DNA of 64,000 nucleotides from Arion vulgaris (lineage: Eukaryota; Mollusca; Gastropoda; Stylommatophora; Arionidae). The notes beneath the pieces are model-generated. The model searched no databases, was not told the DNA's origin, and saw only the letters and a list, made by a program, of their open reading frames with translations. Position numbers and translations under genes: made by a program. Where the stretch lies: contig CM036754.1 in the NCBI GenBank assembly GCA_020796225.1, positions 41,887,779 through 41,951,778 on the forward strand, written 5' to 3'. Below, piece by piece: positions 39,691-50,900 of the stretch; within the stretch, counting starts at the first letter, position 1; each line of letters starts with the position of its first letter.

Positions 39691-40009
39691 CATAAGAAAT
39701 GTTCCCCATATTTCTTATGTAATGTATATGTCACAGTGTATACGACAGTGTATACAAGACTTTTGTTCATATAATAACTAAAGTATAAATCACACTTGGT
39801 GGTCCATAAAATTAAATCACAGATAGCAAAGTAAACATAAGAACAAGAGTCCAAAAGTTGATGTTTCATTTAAGAAGGAAAATATAATCTGAGTTATTGT
39901 CAAAATTGGTATGAATTATATCAATATTTTGTAACTTGATCCATATCATGAGCCTCTATCTATCTCTAACCGTTGATGGCCTTGACACTGAGGGCAGCAA
40001 CAAATGCAC

Positions 40010-40420
40010 AACATTCTTTTCTGTTCTTGGTCATCCTTTGTATTGTGTTCCAGATGTGATTCATTTCTTTCATTTCCTGTTCTCCTCCCAGTGGCTTTGG
40101 ATCTTCCATGTTATTGTTTACCATCTGTTGTCCATCTCAGGGTGGTTTTTGTAAAGTCTCCATGCATATCAATCACTCTTTTCTGTTTTTGTTGTGGGTT
40201 CCACTCAAGTGCTTGTCTAGTGACACTCGACTGTGTCGTCCATTGAGTATTTCCAACACATTGCCATTTTCTCCTCTTGCCCTGGGCCATCATGGGTTCC
40301 TGTCCTGTTCTTATCCACGGGTCTGTGTTTGCAACTCTATCACACCATCTCAGTCTCAGAATATCCCGAAGACATCTGTTGATATGTTCGGAGTGCAATG
40401 AAGATATTCCAAACTGAAAC
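40010..40420 (-). mobile_element. LINE C-terminal fragment
   Basis: The - strand reads INRCLRDILRLRWCDRVANT, then RKWQCVGNTQWTTQSSVTRQ, ALEWNPQQKQK, and TLRWTTDGKQ. The reading is typical of LINE C-termini but contains stops. Confidence 0.8.
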
Positions 40421-41600
40421 ATTAATGTGATAATGTAATCTATACAACATAAACAGAATATGTTTGTGTGATAAAATGCTGGTGTTGTAAGACAGTTGTG
40501 GTCAGAACTTGGTAACAATCATGGTATGGAAAGAGTTAAAGATAGGTAGATAATGTCATAGTAGTGTTGTGAAGTTTTAGAGACCTCAAAGTACTTAGAG
40601 GTGAGATGGTCAGTAATCTTGCTTGCTATCTTCCCTTGTTTAACTAAGTGATTTTTGTACCTTCTTACTGCTGCCCAACTTGGGCCTGCATTCAATGGAA
40701 AGTGATACTGATCTTCAATTGAAAAGCCAGTGCTTTTAACTTCTCGACTTAGTCAATGTTTGTCGAACATGTTTTAAAAAAAACAACTGCAGTTACTGCC
40801 TGTAATATTAATTTTCAGGGTGGTGTAGGACAGCGAGACATGTCCCTGTGCAATTTAATAGCAGCATGACTAGTGTAGTGCGTGAAACTGTTCAGGTTAT
40901 GATTTTCTTTATGCCCCATACTGAAGCAACAAGTGGCTTCAGGATTGAACTGGCCAGTGGTAGACATGCTCAATCCATTCAATCATGTTAATGTAATAAA
41001 TGGTGACAATTATATATCATTTTTACAACACACGTTAAAGGTGTTTTAAATTATATAGACAATGGTAAATAAGTTAACAATATCCAAGATTATAATAGAA
41101 AGAATTGAGCATAATTTTGTCTTGTGTATAAATAATAACAAACCAGTTAACAATAGGCCTGCAATATTTGATTAACAATAGTAAATAAATTGTAAACAAG
41201 TTAACGTGTGCTAGCATGTTTAATAGTTAACAAATTAAATGATACACTATATCTTTCTATCTCTCTAACCTGTACACCCTGGCGTTAGGGCAGCAATAAT
41301 GCACACCATTCTTCTCTATTTTGCTCTCTGTTTGTGTTCCAGCTATGATTAGCTTTTTTCAGCTTTCATCACTTCCAGTCATATGGTCAGACACTTCAGT
41401 CAATGAGTCTATGCAATGACACTTCAGTCATATGAGTCAATGACACTGGTAGCCTTCATGCCTGTGAATAGCTGGCTTCATTGCTATTTCTGTAACATGA
41501 TGAACTTTTACAGGATGAGATTGTAGTCCCAAGTCATACTCTGAATCTTGAGGACCACATCTAGCATACTAAATAAAAATTGTGGTATCTGTGACTATGT
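40420..41600. other. AT-rich intergenic stretch, no feature recognised
   Basis: I see only short repeats: ttaac/aacaatag runs near 41050-41230, and two copies of gtcaatga / cacttcagtca near 41390-41450. At 40528 tggaaagagttaa resembles a lone end of the TTAA MITE. No exon-like signal. Confidence 0.4.
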
Positions 41601-41790
41601 TAAGCACGGTCACCTTGTAGGTACAAATTCAGACTATGCTATTCTGGTAACTTGTGTTTTCCATGAAGACCTAGGATTGTTGCTGAGCTATGCGTTCCTG
41701 TTTGTGAATACTTGCAGGTGGCATGCCATTTTTGTGAAAGGACTGAGACATATGGAGAAACTTGCAATGAAATAAATCCCTTGTTTGCCC
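41600..41790 (+). mobile_element. Degenerate SINE A
   Basis: Matches the SINE A body: agacctaggattgttgctga, aggtggcatgccatttttgt, agacatatgg, caatgaaataaatccc. The head is barely recognisable. Confidence 0.6.
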
Positions 41791-42330
41791 ACCTGCTTAG
41801 ACTAAACAAATTAATGGTATCTAGAATACTATTTTCCATTTACCACTATAAAATAACAGTACTGCTTTATAGTTATTGGTTATTGAACCGAGATCATAGC
41901 ACTTAGCTGACCCATAGCTTCAGTCTTCCAACAGATGTAACTGAGTGCATGTGACTTATTGTTAACACCTCCTCACTCTGCCTCAGACATCCATTTCACT
42001 TGTACAATGAGTAACTCAACTCCTTAAATCACTGGAATGATTCAACATGGTTAGTGTCTTATCACGGCTGTTTCAACAACAGAAGATCATCCCCCTTATC
42101 CATCCTCAATAATCAGCATCCGTCAGCTTGCTCATTGCACAAACTATCATCCTGACACAACCATGCCCTAGAGTTGAAAATCCAATAGAAGACATCTACT
42201 CACCGAACCTGTCATTTTAAACCACCTGAAGCATCACTTAGAAGTTGGATGCACAAACAGTAAAGAGTTCCACAGTCATAGTATGTTATAATAGTAATTA
42301 TTAGCATAATTGATGTCAAGTATACTTCAT

Positions 42331-44493
42331 TATAGTCTGTCCATTCATTCGTGAGCATGTTTGAAATGATTTTCCAACACTACTGTTGATCTCAGTGATT
42401 TTTGCAAGCAGCCTTAGAATATCCATACGCTAGAAAATATTTTTTTCCAAGAAAATTTGATATAGTTTGAAATATTTCTTCTTCAGGTTATATTAATAAC
42501 CTCACGGATTGTACAAATAGTAACAGATCTGGGCACACAGCGGTTGTTCTAAAATACATTATGGTAACATTGAAATATCGTGAGTAAACAACAATTTCGG
42601 AATTCTCATCACCTAACTCGAGTCGACTTTAAGCGAAGCATATACGTTATAATTGGGATACCGTTGTATAGTTATAGGTGTATCTCGCTATTTGTATGAA
42701 GCTATTGTATCATATTTGTTGGCTTATCAAAACTGACATTGATATCACATTCATAATGAGTCTGAAGTGCACATTTATAACAATGCAGAAGGTTACAGTT
42801 TTACTATACCAACACTTCCGTGAGGAATCTAAGAGAGGTCATCTATATTGCGATATTCATAACCCTGAGAAGCGAACGCAACTGGCGCTTGGTCTGAATA
42901 GAGAATCCTTTTCCCGATGGATTAAACAGGACACAAAGTGCACTAATGTCAAGCAAGGAAGGAAAAGAACAATTGACGACTTTGACATAGATGTCATAAG
43001 ACGGAGCTCTTGAAAATGTTTGCAACAAATCAACTTGTTCCTGTCAGGAAACTGAAATTAAAACTGCAATCAGATTGCAGCATAGACATTTCTAAAAGTA
43101 CTCTATGGAAAATTGTAAGAGGCCGGCTTCACCTTCAGAAAAACTATAGGGGGCAGGAATATTATTTGTGAAAAGCCACATTTAATTGCTGCCGAAGTAA
43201 ATACCTGAGGCAGATCCGTGAGCGGCGGAGGCAAGGCTATGATATTGTATATTTGGGCGAATCCTGGGTCAATGCTCACCACACCAATGCTAAAGAATGG
43301 CAATCAGTAGACGGTGAACAGAAAGAAAAATACCAAGCAGCAAAGGCCAGCGTATTATACTAACACATGCAGGAAGCAGTGAAGAAGGTCTTGTCCATGA
43401 CGCTGGACTTATTTTCCAATCAAAAGTACCGACGGTAGGGACTACCACACAGAAATGAATGGACATATTTTCAGGCACTGGATGGAGAAAGATCTACTTT
43501 CAATTCTAAACAGACCATCATGCTTGGTAATGGATAATGCATCCTATCACAACGCAGTATCAGCGGAAGACAAAGTACCAACTGCATCAAATACAAAAGA
43601 TCAAATTAGGACTTGGCTTGCTAAGGAAAATGTCAGCTTCAATGATACATATTTGAAACCAGAGTTGTTGCACCTGGTGAGGATGACAAATAAGACAAAG
43701 GTGTTTCATATTGACAAAATCATTGCGGAATACGGCCACACGTCTTTGCGACTACCTCCATATCATGCTCACCTCAATCAGATAGAGCTTGTCTGGGCTA
43801 AAGTAAAAGGGCAAGTTGCCGAACAGAACAGGACATTTAAAATGTGTGATGTTGAAGTTCTGACACGTGAGTCCCTCTCAAAGATAGACATGCAGTTCTG
43901 GAAGAAGTGTGTTGAACATGTGCTCCGAGAGGAAGAGGAGTACTGGCACCGAGATGGATTACAATTTGTCCAGCCAGTAACAATTATCAACCCATGGAAT
44001 CATCAGATTCGGATGATACAAATCATATTTTGATTACAGACTGAGAAATAGCAACGTATACATTTCCATATCCAAATTCGTCTACCATCATACAATTTGT
44101 GGTGAAGTTAAGACACCCTGGGGTCTAATGGTGACCGAAGGGAGGACTAACTGTTGCATATTGTATCCAAGTTCACGATTGCACATAAAGGCAACACACT
44201 TAATTACTTGACCTATCAAGTTAATATGGAGATACACCTATGAATAGAATTGACATGGACAAATTCTAGAGATTACTGTAAAATCTAAAATTTGAGCCCC
44301 TGTATTTGCAATTGTCATAAAAGATCAAAGGAATTCACCGATGTGCAAAATCCGTAGCATCTATGGACTACTGGTTAGCTTTATTTTAGCGTCATGGATA
44401 TTCTAAGGCTGCATGCAAAAATCACTGAGATCCAACAGGTAGTTTTCAGAAAATCAATTTCAAACGTGCTCACGAATTAATGGACAGACTATA
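42331..44493 (+). mobile_element. IS630/Tc1/mariner-type transposon with about 97-bp TIRs
   Basis: The ends 42331-42427 and 44397-44493 are inverted copies of each other (tagtctgtccattcattcgt, gatctcagtgatttttgca, gcagccttagaatatccat), with roughly 85-90% identity by eye and a TA at the borders. The interior encodes a decayed DDE transposase on the + strand. Its right end stops 290 bp short of the acetyl-CoA synthetase stop codon. The length of about 2.16 kb fits a full-length element. Confidence 0.92.
42678..44033 (+). pseudogene. Decayed DDE transposase of the 42.3-kb transposon
   Basis: The N-terminal part is open to a stop at 43011-43013 (VLLYQHFREESKRGHLYCDI, then LGLNRESFSRWIKQ, a helix-turn-helix-like segment). 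After frameshifts the catalytic part follows: YLGESWVNAHH near 43245, where relatives have YLDETW, so the first catalytic Asp appears to be lost; VMDNASYHN near 43527 (second Asp intact); and PPYHAHLNQIELVWAKVKGQ near 43755 (Glu intact). The C-terminal ORF 43455-44033 is uninterrupted. The family is recognised from these motifs. It is non-functional as it stands. Confidence 0.88.
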
Positions 44494-44783
44494 ATAACGG
44501 TAAGCAACTAAACATTATACCAGTATAACCCAATAACAGTAAACCGGTCAACAACAGGCTTGTCTGTTATGCTATTAAACCAGTTGAGAACAGCCTGTTC
44601 ATTATTGAGAACAAATAACCTGTCCATTACCGAGAACAATAATTACTATGTTTATCATGTACATCTTTTACTATCTCATAATAAAGAACTAACCACTAAA
44701 TCCATCTTTGAGAAAAAAATTGTGAAGTAAAGTAATAAAGTTTTTATAAATCAAATATATGTATATGTTATAGATGTTATTTC

Positions 44784-44960
44784 TTATTTTTTCTTCTCTT
44801 CTGCTGCAAGTTCCTTGTGTTTGTTGATGAGGTAGTCTACAATCTCTGGTTCACTTAGTGTAGAAATGTCCCCTAGATCATTAAATTGTCCTGATGCAAC
44901 CTTTCTTAGAATTCGTCTCATGATTTTCCCTGATCTTGTTCTTGGAAGTCCTGGGGTAAA
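44784..44960 (-). CDS. ACSS: ACSS last exon: catalytic lysine and stop
   Basis: Acceptor ctctcctcag. 58 codons plus TAA. Contains [20 protein letters not shown] (A10 motif lysine) and the end [11 protein letters not shown]. Confidence 0.97.
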   Translation of the reverse strand, partial: FTPGLPRTRSGKIMRRILRKVASGQFNDLGDISTLSEPEIVDYLINKHKELAAEEKKK

Positions 44961-47900
44961 CTGAGGAGAGAAACAAGTTATGAAAATTTTATACATAAAT
45001 TTCATAGAAAGTCCTAAGTAGAAAAATAACACTAGACAACTATCCAGAATATAAGCAGATTAGAACAGGTTGTCATACTGTGCTTCAGAATAGAACACAA
45101 TTGACTCTGCAGCCACTTCTTCTTCTTTTCTCTAATCCTGTTTTGTCTCACAGTGTCAGGGTAAGAAGAGATTTCTAGAACTGGCTTTTGTGTGCGTTTC
45201 ATAAATAGTGTTTTTAACAGCCTCTGTTATTTCTAAGTCCACCTTTTGCGTGGACAGCCTTTTGCTTTGTATCCACTGTATCTGAGTAACATTGCTCTTT
45301 GAAGAGCACTGTCTGTTGGTAAGCTAACTTATGTGGCAGAACCATTTAATTTATTGTTTCTTGATGAAGTTCAGTACTGATATTGTACCCACCTTTTTCC
45401 TGATGCATTCATTTCTAAACTGGTCTCCATGATACTTCTAACATTTTGCATACACACTTCATCTCTATCATGGATAGTTTTCTTCTATCATTCGATGTAA
45501 GTATCCAGGTTTGGCACTGATAGCATAATGTGTGGTTCTTCATATTGTGTTGTACAATGCTCTTTTTGTGTTCATGGTGACATATTTGCATTTCAAAATT
45601 GGTGCCATTTGTCCTATGATTTGATTTGCTTTATTGCATCTTTGTTGGATTTGGTTAGTTAAATTTGTTACACTCCAATATGAAATCATTTTGATGTTAC
45701 AGCTGCAAAATAACAAATTTCTGCATTTTTTTAAAAAGATGATGAATAACTGGGAACAGAATAAATAATAGTAATTTTTAAAAAAAACACTTCTGTTCTT
45801 ACCAAAATAACTTCAGGCAAAGCAAGTCCTCCAATACGTGATTTAATTTCCTTCCTAAGTTGTGCTTCCAGTTCCCTTTTGGTTAATTTTCTGCCGTCTT
45901 TCAACACAACATATGCATAGATTGCTGGAGAAGAAATAATTCAATATATAAACATTTCAATAGACATCCAAGCAACATGCATGCCCATGGGTAGTCAAAA
46001 AGACTAAAAAATGAAGGCAAATGCAGCCAAGAGATTGATAATATCAAAGCCGAGGAGGGAAACACTGAAGAAAATTCACACCTTCCTATGGTTACAGAGC
46101 ATCATAAACAAAACATGTGGCATATAGAGAGTCCACCAGAATAATGTATAGGTATTAGTTGTCCGTGAGAAAAATGTGTACACATTTACATAGAGGATAT
46201 CTGTATATATCATCATCAAGAGGCATATCCTGTCATATTTCAAACAAATTAAAGAAGCAATGTATAAAATGAAGCTTTCTCAAAAGATGACATCATCAGC
46301 ATGACCTTAGCAATAACAATAAGTTGTTATTTTTCTGTTGATTGGTAGGATCATCATCACTGCACTTCTGTGAGTAACCATATGTGCTACGATCTATTTC
46401 TTACACAGGAAGATCTTTGTGGCAGTGCACAAACTCTGTAGCACCAGTGAGGGTCCCCGTTGTAATTTAGAAGATAGTAAAAGTATTTTGTAGGAATTTT
46501 TTTCCCAAATTTTTCTAATGAATTACATCATATTAGTAACCGCCCGAGTGGTTACTGGGCCAAATTTGAGGTGTAAAGAATAGAATCACTGTAACCTGCC
46601 ACACATGTCGTAAAAGGTGACTAAGGAGGTTTGGCTGAAATCGGATGCACATGTCCTAAACATGTAGAAGTCTATGCATTTAGGGGCCTACCAAACCAAT
46701 GTGCAACTATACATGTTCTTGGCAAAGATCAAACATCACAGAGTGATTAAAATTGGTCATAAAGAACGAACGCAAAGAAGAAGATATTAGTAACATCATT
46801 GCTGCTGTAATTTGATCCAAGCTCATGTACATCCTCTATATGTATACAATATTCTGGCGGACTGTATTAAGAACTAAAATCTAGAATACAGAAAGCAAGA
46901 TGAACATTTGGTACATCAAAAGTGATATGATATTCAACAATGTTAATGGTGGATAGTAAGTTTAGGTTTATTTTAGATGTGAAGTCAGGTTTTCTGTAGA
47001 GGCCAGACACAAGGAACCATAGAATCGTTGATCTCCTTTGCAATATCTCCAACAGCTTCCAGTGACAAACAGTACCAGTTTGATGTTGATTAATGAGCCT
47101 ACTCATATACCTGTTGTGCTACTATTTTCTGGTCACTTCAAACTTCAATCCAAGCTCTTCCAATCTAGAAGTTGATATAAATTGGTTTAGATGAAAGTCC
47201 TATTTGCAACCACACTCTAGTCACACAAATTACCAAACATAGGATTCGAACCACAAACCTTTATTTCTTACGGCGCACATTGCCTAGTCTTACAGATGAG
47301 CATTTTAAGAACACAACCAGCTAGCTTTCCAAGAAAAGAGCTTCACTAAGTCATGTCTTTTATAAACAGCGTCGACTATAGAACACAGAATAATCAGATC
47401 AGATTAGACCAAAGAGTGCACAAGTGTTTAATTGCACTTAGTGAAGCTATTTTCTTGGAGAGCTAGCAGGTTTGTTTTCTTTAAAATGCGCAGCTGTATG
47501 GCTAGGCAATGGGTGCCATAAGAAATAAAGGTTGTGGTTCAAATCCTGGGTTTGTAATTTTGTTGTCCAGAAGCCCCTAATACTTATTCACTATTTATTG
47601 ATCATATTCATTGGTTTCGTGCTTTCCTGAGGTTCTTAAAACTCATTATTATCTTATCTGTATGTTATCAAAATCATCATATGCCCTGTATGTTATCAAA
47701 ATCATCATATGCCCTGTATGTTATCAAAATCATCATATGCCCTGTATGTTATCAAAATCATCATATGCCCTGTTTGTTATCAAAATCATCATATGCCCTG
47801 TATGTTATCAAAATCATCATATGCCCTGTATGTTATCAAAATCATCATATGCCCTGTATGTTATCAAAATCATCATATGCCCTGTATGTTATCAAAATCA

Positions 47901-50900
47901 TCTATCCCTGTATGTTATCAAAATCATCATATGCCCTGTATGTTATCAAAGCTTGTAATTACCTTCCTTTGATCTGTGAGAAGCCAAAAACCGCAGTCTC
48001 AGCAACATCTGGTGATCATCCTATGGGGTTTGTAAGAGATATAGAATGGTATATGTATGGTCAGTTGTAAGAGATATAGAATGGTATATGTATGGTCAGT
48101 TGTAAGAGATATAGAATGGTATATGTATGGTCAGTTAAGAGATAGAATGTTATATGATGGTCAGTTTTAAGAGATATAGAATGGTATATGTATGGTCAGT
48201 TTGTAAGAGATATAGAATGGTATATGTATGGTCAGTTTGTAAGAGAGATACCTCAGAACATGCAAGTCAACCCCACCTCCGAGCGGTGTAGACGGAAAAT
48301 TTGACCATGAGGTCAAAGGCTAACGGGCAATGTAAATTTAAAAAAATGTTCTTGGGAGTTAGTGCGACAAAAATCTCGGTGGAGGTCTGCCCCACCAGAA
48401 TTGTGATATCCAAGATCCAGACCCCCAGCTATGGGCAAATAGTCCCACTGCCTTGTGGGAGCTTCGGGAGAGGCAAAGGCTATGGGAGTAAACCCAAACA
48501 GAAAATCAGCCTGATGCCTTGCAGGTCAGCTGGGGACAGCCAAAGGCGGACGGAGAGCGAACCCAGTAAATGCTGGCTAAAACCGGACACATCGCCGAAG
48601 GATAAGCACCAGAGCTCCAAATGGCGTTAAAGATGTGATGCAAACACACCAATGCTAGGGCTGCATGAATCAGATTTCCACATGAATAGAATTTATGGGG
48701 AAATCTTGTACATCGGTCTGGGCAGTGATCGCGAGAGAAATATCACATAAATGAGGGTGCACCGCATTGATAACATCGGCTCTGTCCATACTTCTGCCAG
48801 CTTGAGTCTGGGCATTGTTTGCTAGAAAACCAGCATGTTCATTGCCCTGCACTCCAGCATGTCCAGGTGTGTACAGCCAAGTCATTGTCTTCAGATGTGA
48901 CCTCCAAATGCTGTCCACCCATTCCATGCACAGACATTCAGATTCAATTGACTAAAACAATGGATTGAGCTCAGTCCATTCCAATCTTCCTGAGCATAAT
49001 CTCACTGAGAAAGCATGCATGGATAAAATTTATGACGACAAACCATTGCTTAAGTTATTGCCTATAATCTCTGCATGTCCTGAATCAGCAACTCATCTAT
49101 GTTTATATCTTCTACTCAATATTTACCATCACCCTCTGCTCAATGACTACAACTACCACATCCATTCTGTGCCTACCATCACATCTTCTATCTCTGCTGT
49201 TCCGAGTCTGTGGCCGCTGACGTTCAGAACGTCATCCATACGTCCGGTTATCTGGTAGTAACCACCCGGATGACGCTGAGCACCATCGCCGGTGTAGTAC
49301 ATACCTTTTTGATGACAAGAAAAGCAGAATTTTATGAAACAAACTTAGCAGCTGCATTCAAGTTACAAGGAAGATTATAAATAGCATTTTATATATCAAT
49401 CTTCTGCAATAATTGTAAAACATGGACAGTTAATATACAAGTGGGGATGATCACAGTGTGTGAGATGAGATGATTGAGAAATGCCATAAATATTACCAGG
49501 AGAACATTAATATTTTTTAACTTTCAAATTTTGTTTGCTTGCTATGAATTTAGATGTTAGTCATGGCGCCTAATATGGCACACCTAACTGATTTTTGCAT
49601 GAAGGCTTGGAGAAACAGAATGAGAAGAATAGGCTCTGTCTTTGGTTACTAGTTACTCAACTGATTCATTGCCCTCTGGACAGATTGATAGATGCTCAGT
49701 TCCCCACCCCCAGTCAAAGGGTGTGCATACTGATGGTTCCTGTGGCTCACTGGTTAAACACACTACTCATTCTATCCCTCAGGTATCTAGTTCTGATACC
49801 ATGTAATTCTAAACTCATTAAATCACTGGGTATATTCAAAATCAGTTTAGTGTCTTCATCCACCAGGTGGATACCGAGACAATGAAGGAAGTTTATTATA
49901 ATAGTAATAATAATTCCTCTCGCACTATACTGCTACATAGGCCTGCAAGTAATTTCTCCACACCGTTCTATCCTGGGCAACTCGCTCAATCTCCTCCATG
50001 GAACTGAGACCGATATTTCCTGCCTCTTCAGCAAAGTTCGTTCAGGGGCTCCTTAGGTCGACCTCTCTTTTTTGAACCCTTTGCATCCCACTTCAATGCT
50101 TGCTTTGATATTCGTTGATCACTTCTCCTCAAGGTGCCCAACATATCTCCATCTTCTCTCTCTTATAACAGTTGTCACTAGTGGTTGACCAGACATGTCT
50201 CTGATTTCATCACTTCTCCTGAATTTGTTCCATTTTATATTCATTATTTTTCGGAGACATCTATTTTCAAATACATTCAACTTGCTTTCTATATCTTTAG
50301 TCATTTTCCAACTCTCGCTGGCATATGTTAGGATTGATACAACATTTGAATTGGAAATTCGCAATTTAGTTTTAATACTATGGCGTGTTCAAATGAAAAC
50401 GGACTTGTGGATTTATTTAAAAGTATCATTTGCAAATTAACAGTTTCAACGAATTAAACAAAGCAACCACTTGTGAATAAGAATGCACCTGGGTTCATCA
50501 GAAAAATCTCCGTATGCATTTAGGCAAGCATCCCACTGTTTAGGTAGACGTCGAATGCCGTCCGAGAAAAAGGTGCGTGGCTGCTCACTGAACCAAAAAT
50601 GGCAAAAATTGTGCAGGAAACATTGGCAAAGAAGAATTGGAAAGTTCTTCATCACCCAGTCTATAGTTCCGATTTGTCCCGTGTGATTTCCATTTGTTGG
50701 GACCGTTGAAGAAAGCACTAAAGGGACAGCGATTCAACAGCGATGCAGACGTGAAGACAGCGGTAACCACATGGTTCAGTGAGCAGCCACGCACCTTTTT
50801 CTCGGACGGCATTCGACGCCTACCTAAACAGTGGGATGCTTGCCTAAATGCATACGGAGATTTTTTCTGATGAACCCAGGTGCATTCTTATTCACAAGTG

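Noticed and set aside
42331..44493. Retroviral or viral insertion
   Set aside because: The ends are inverted, not direct, repeats and the coding part is a DDE transposase of the IS630/Tc1/mariner kind.
46867..47106. 79-codon - strand frame as a missing ACSS exon
   Set aside because: No similarity to the family, and the neighbouring ACSS exons already join in phase without it.
47611..48070. Frames encoding [20 protein letters not shown] repeats
   Set aside because: A 28-bp array open in all three frames. The only real coding sequence here is the short ACSS exon on the other strand.
48301..48630. 109-codon + strand frame as a gene inside the ACSS intron
   Set aside because: No domain, no clear start or splice context, and composition suggests a repeat. 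Kept only as an unexplained block.
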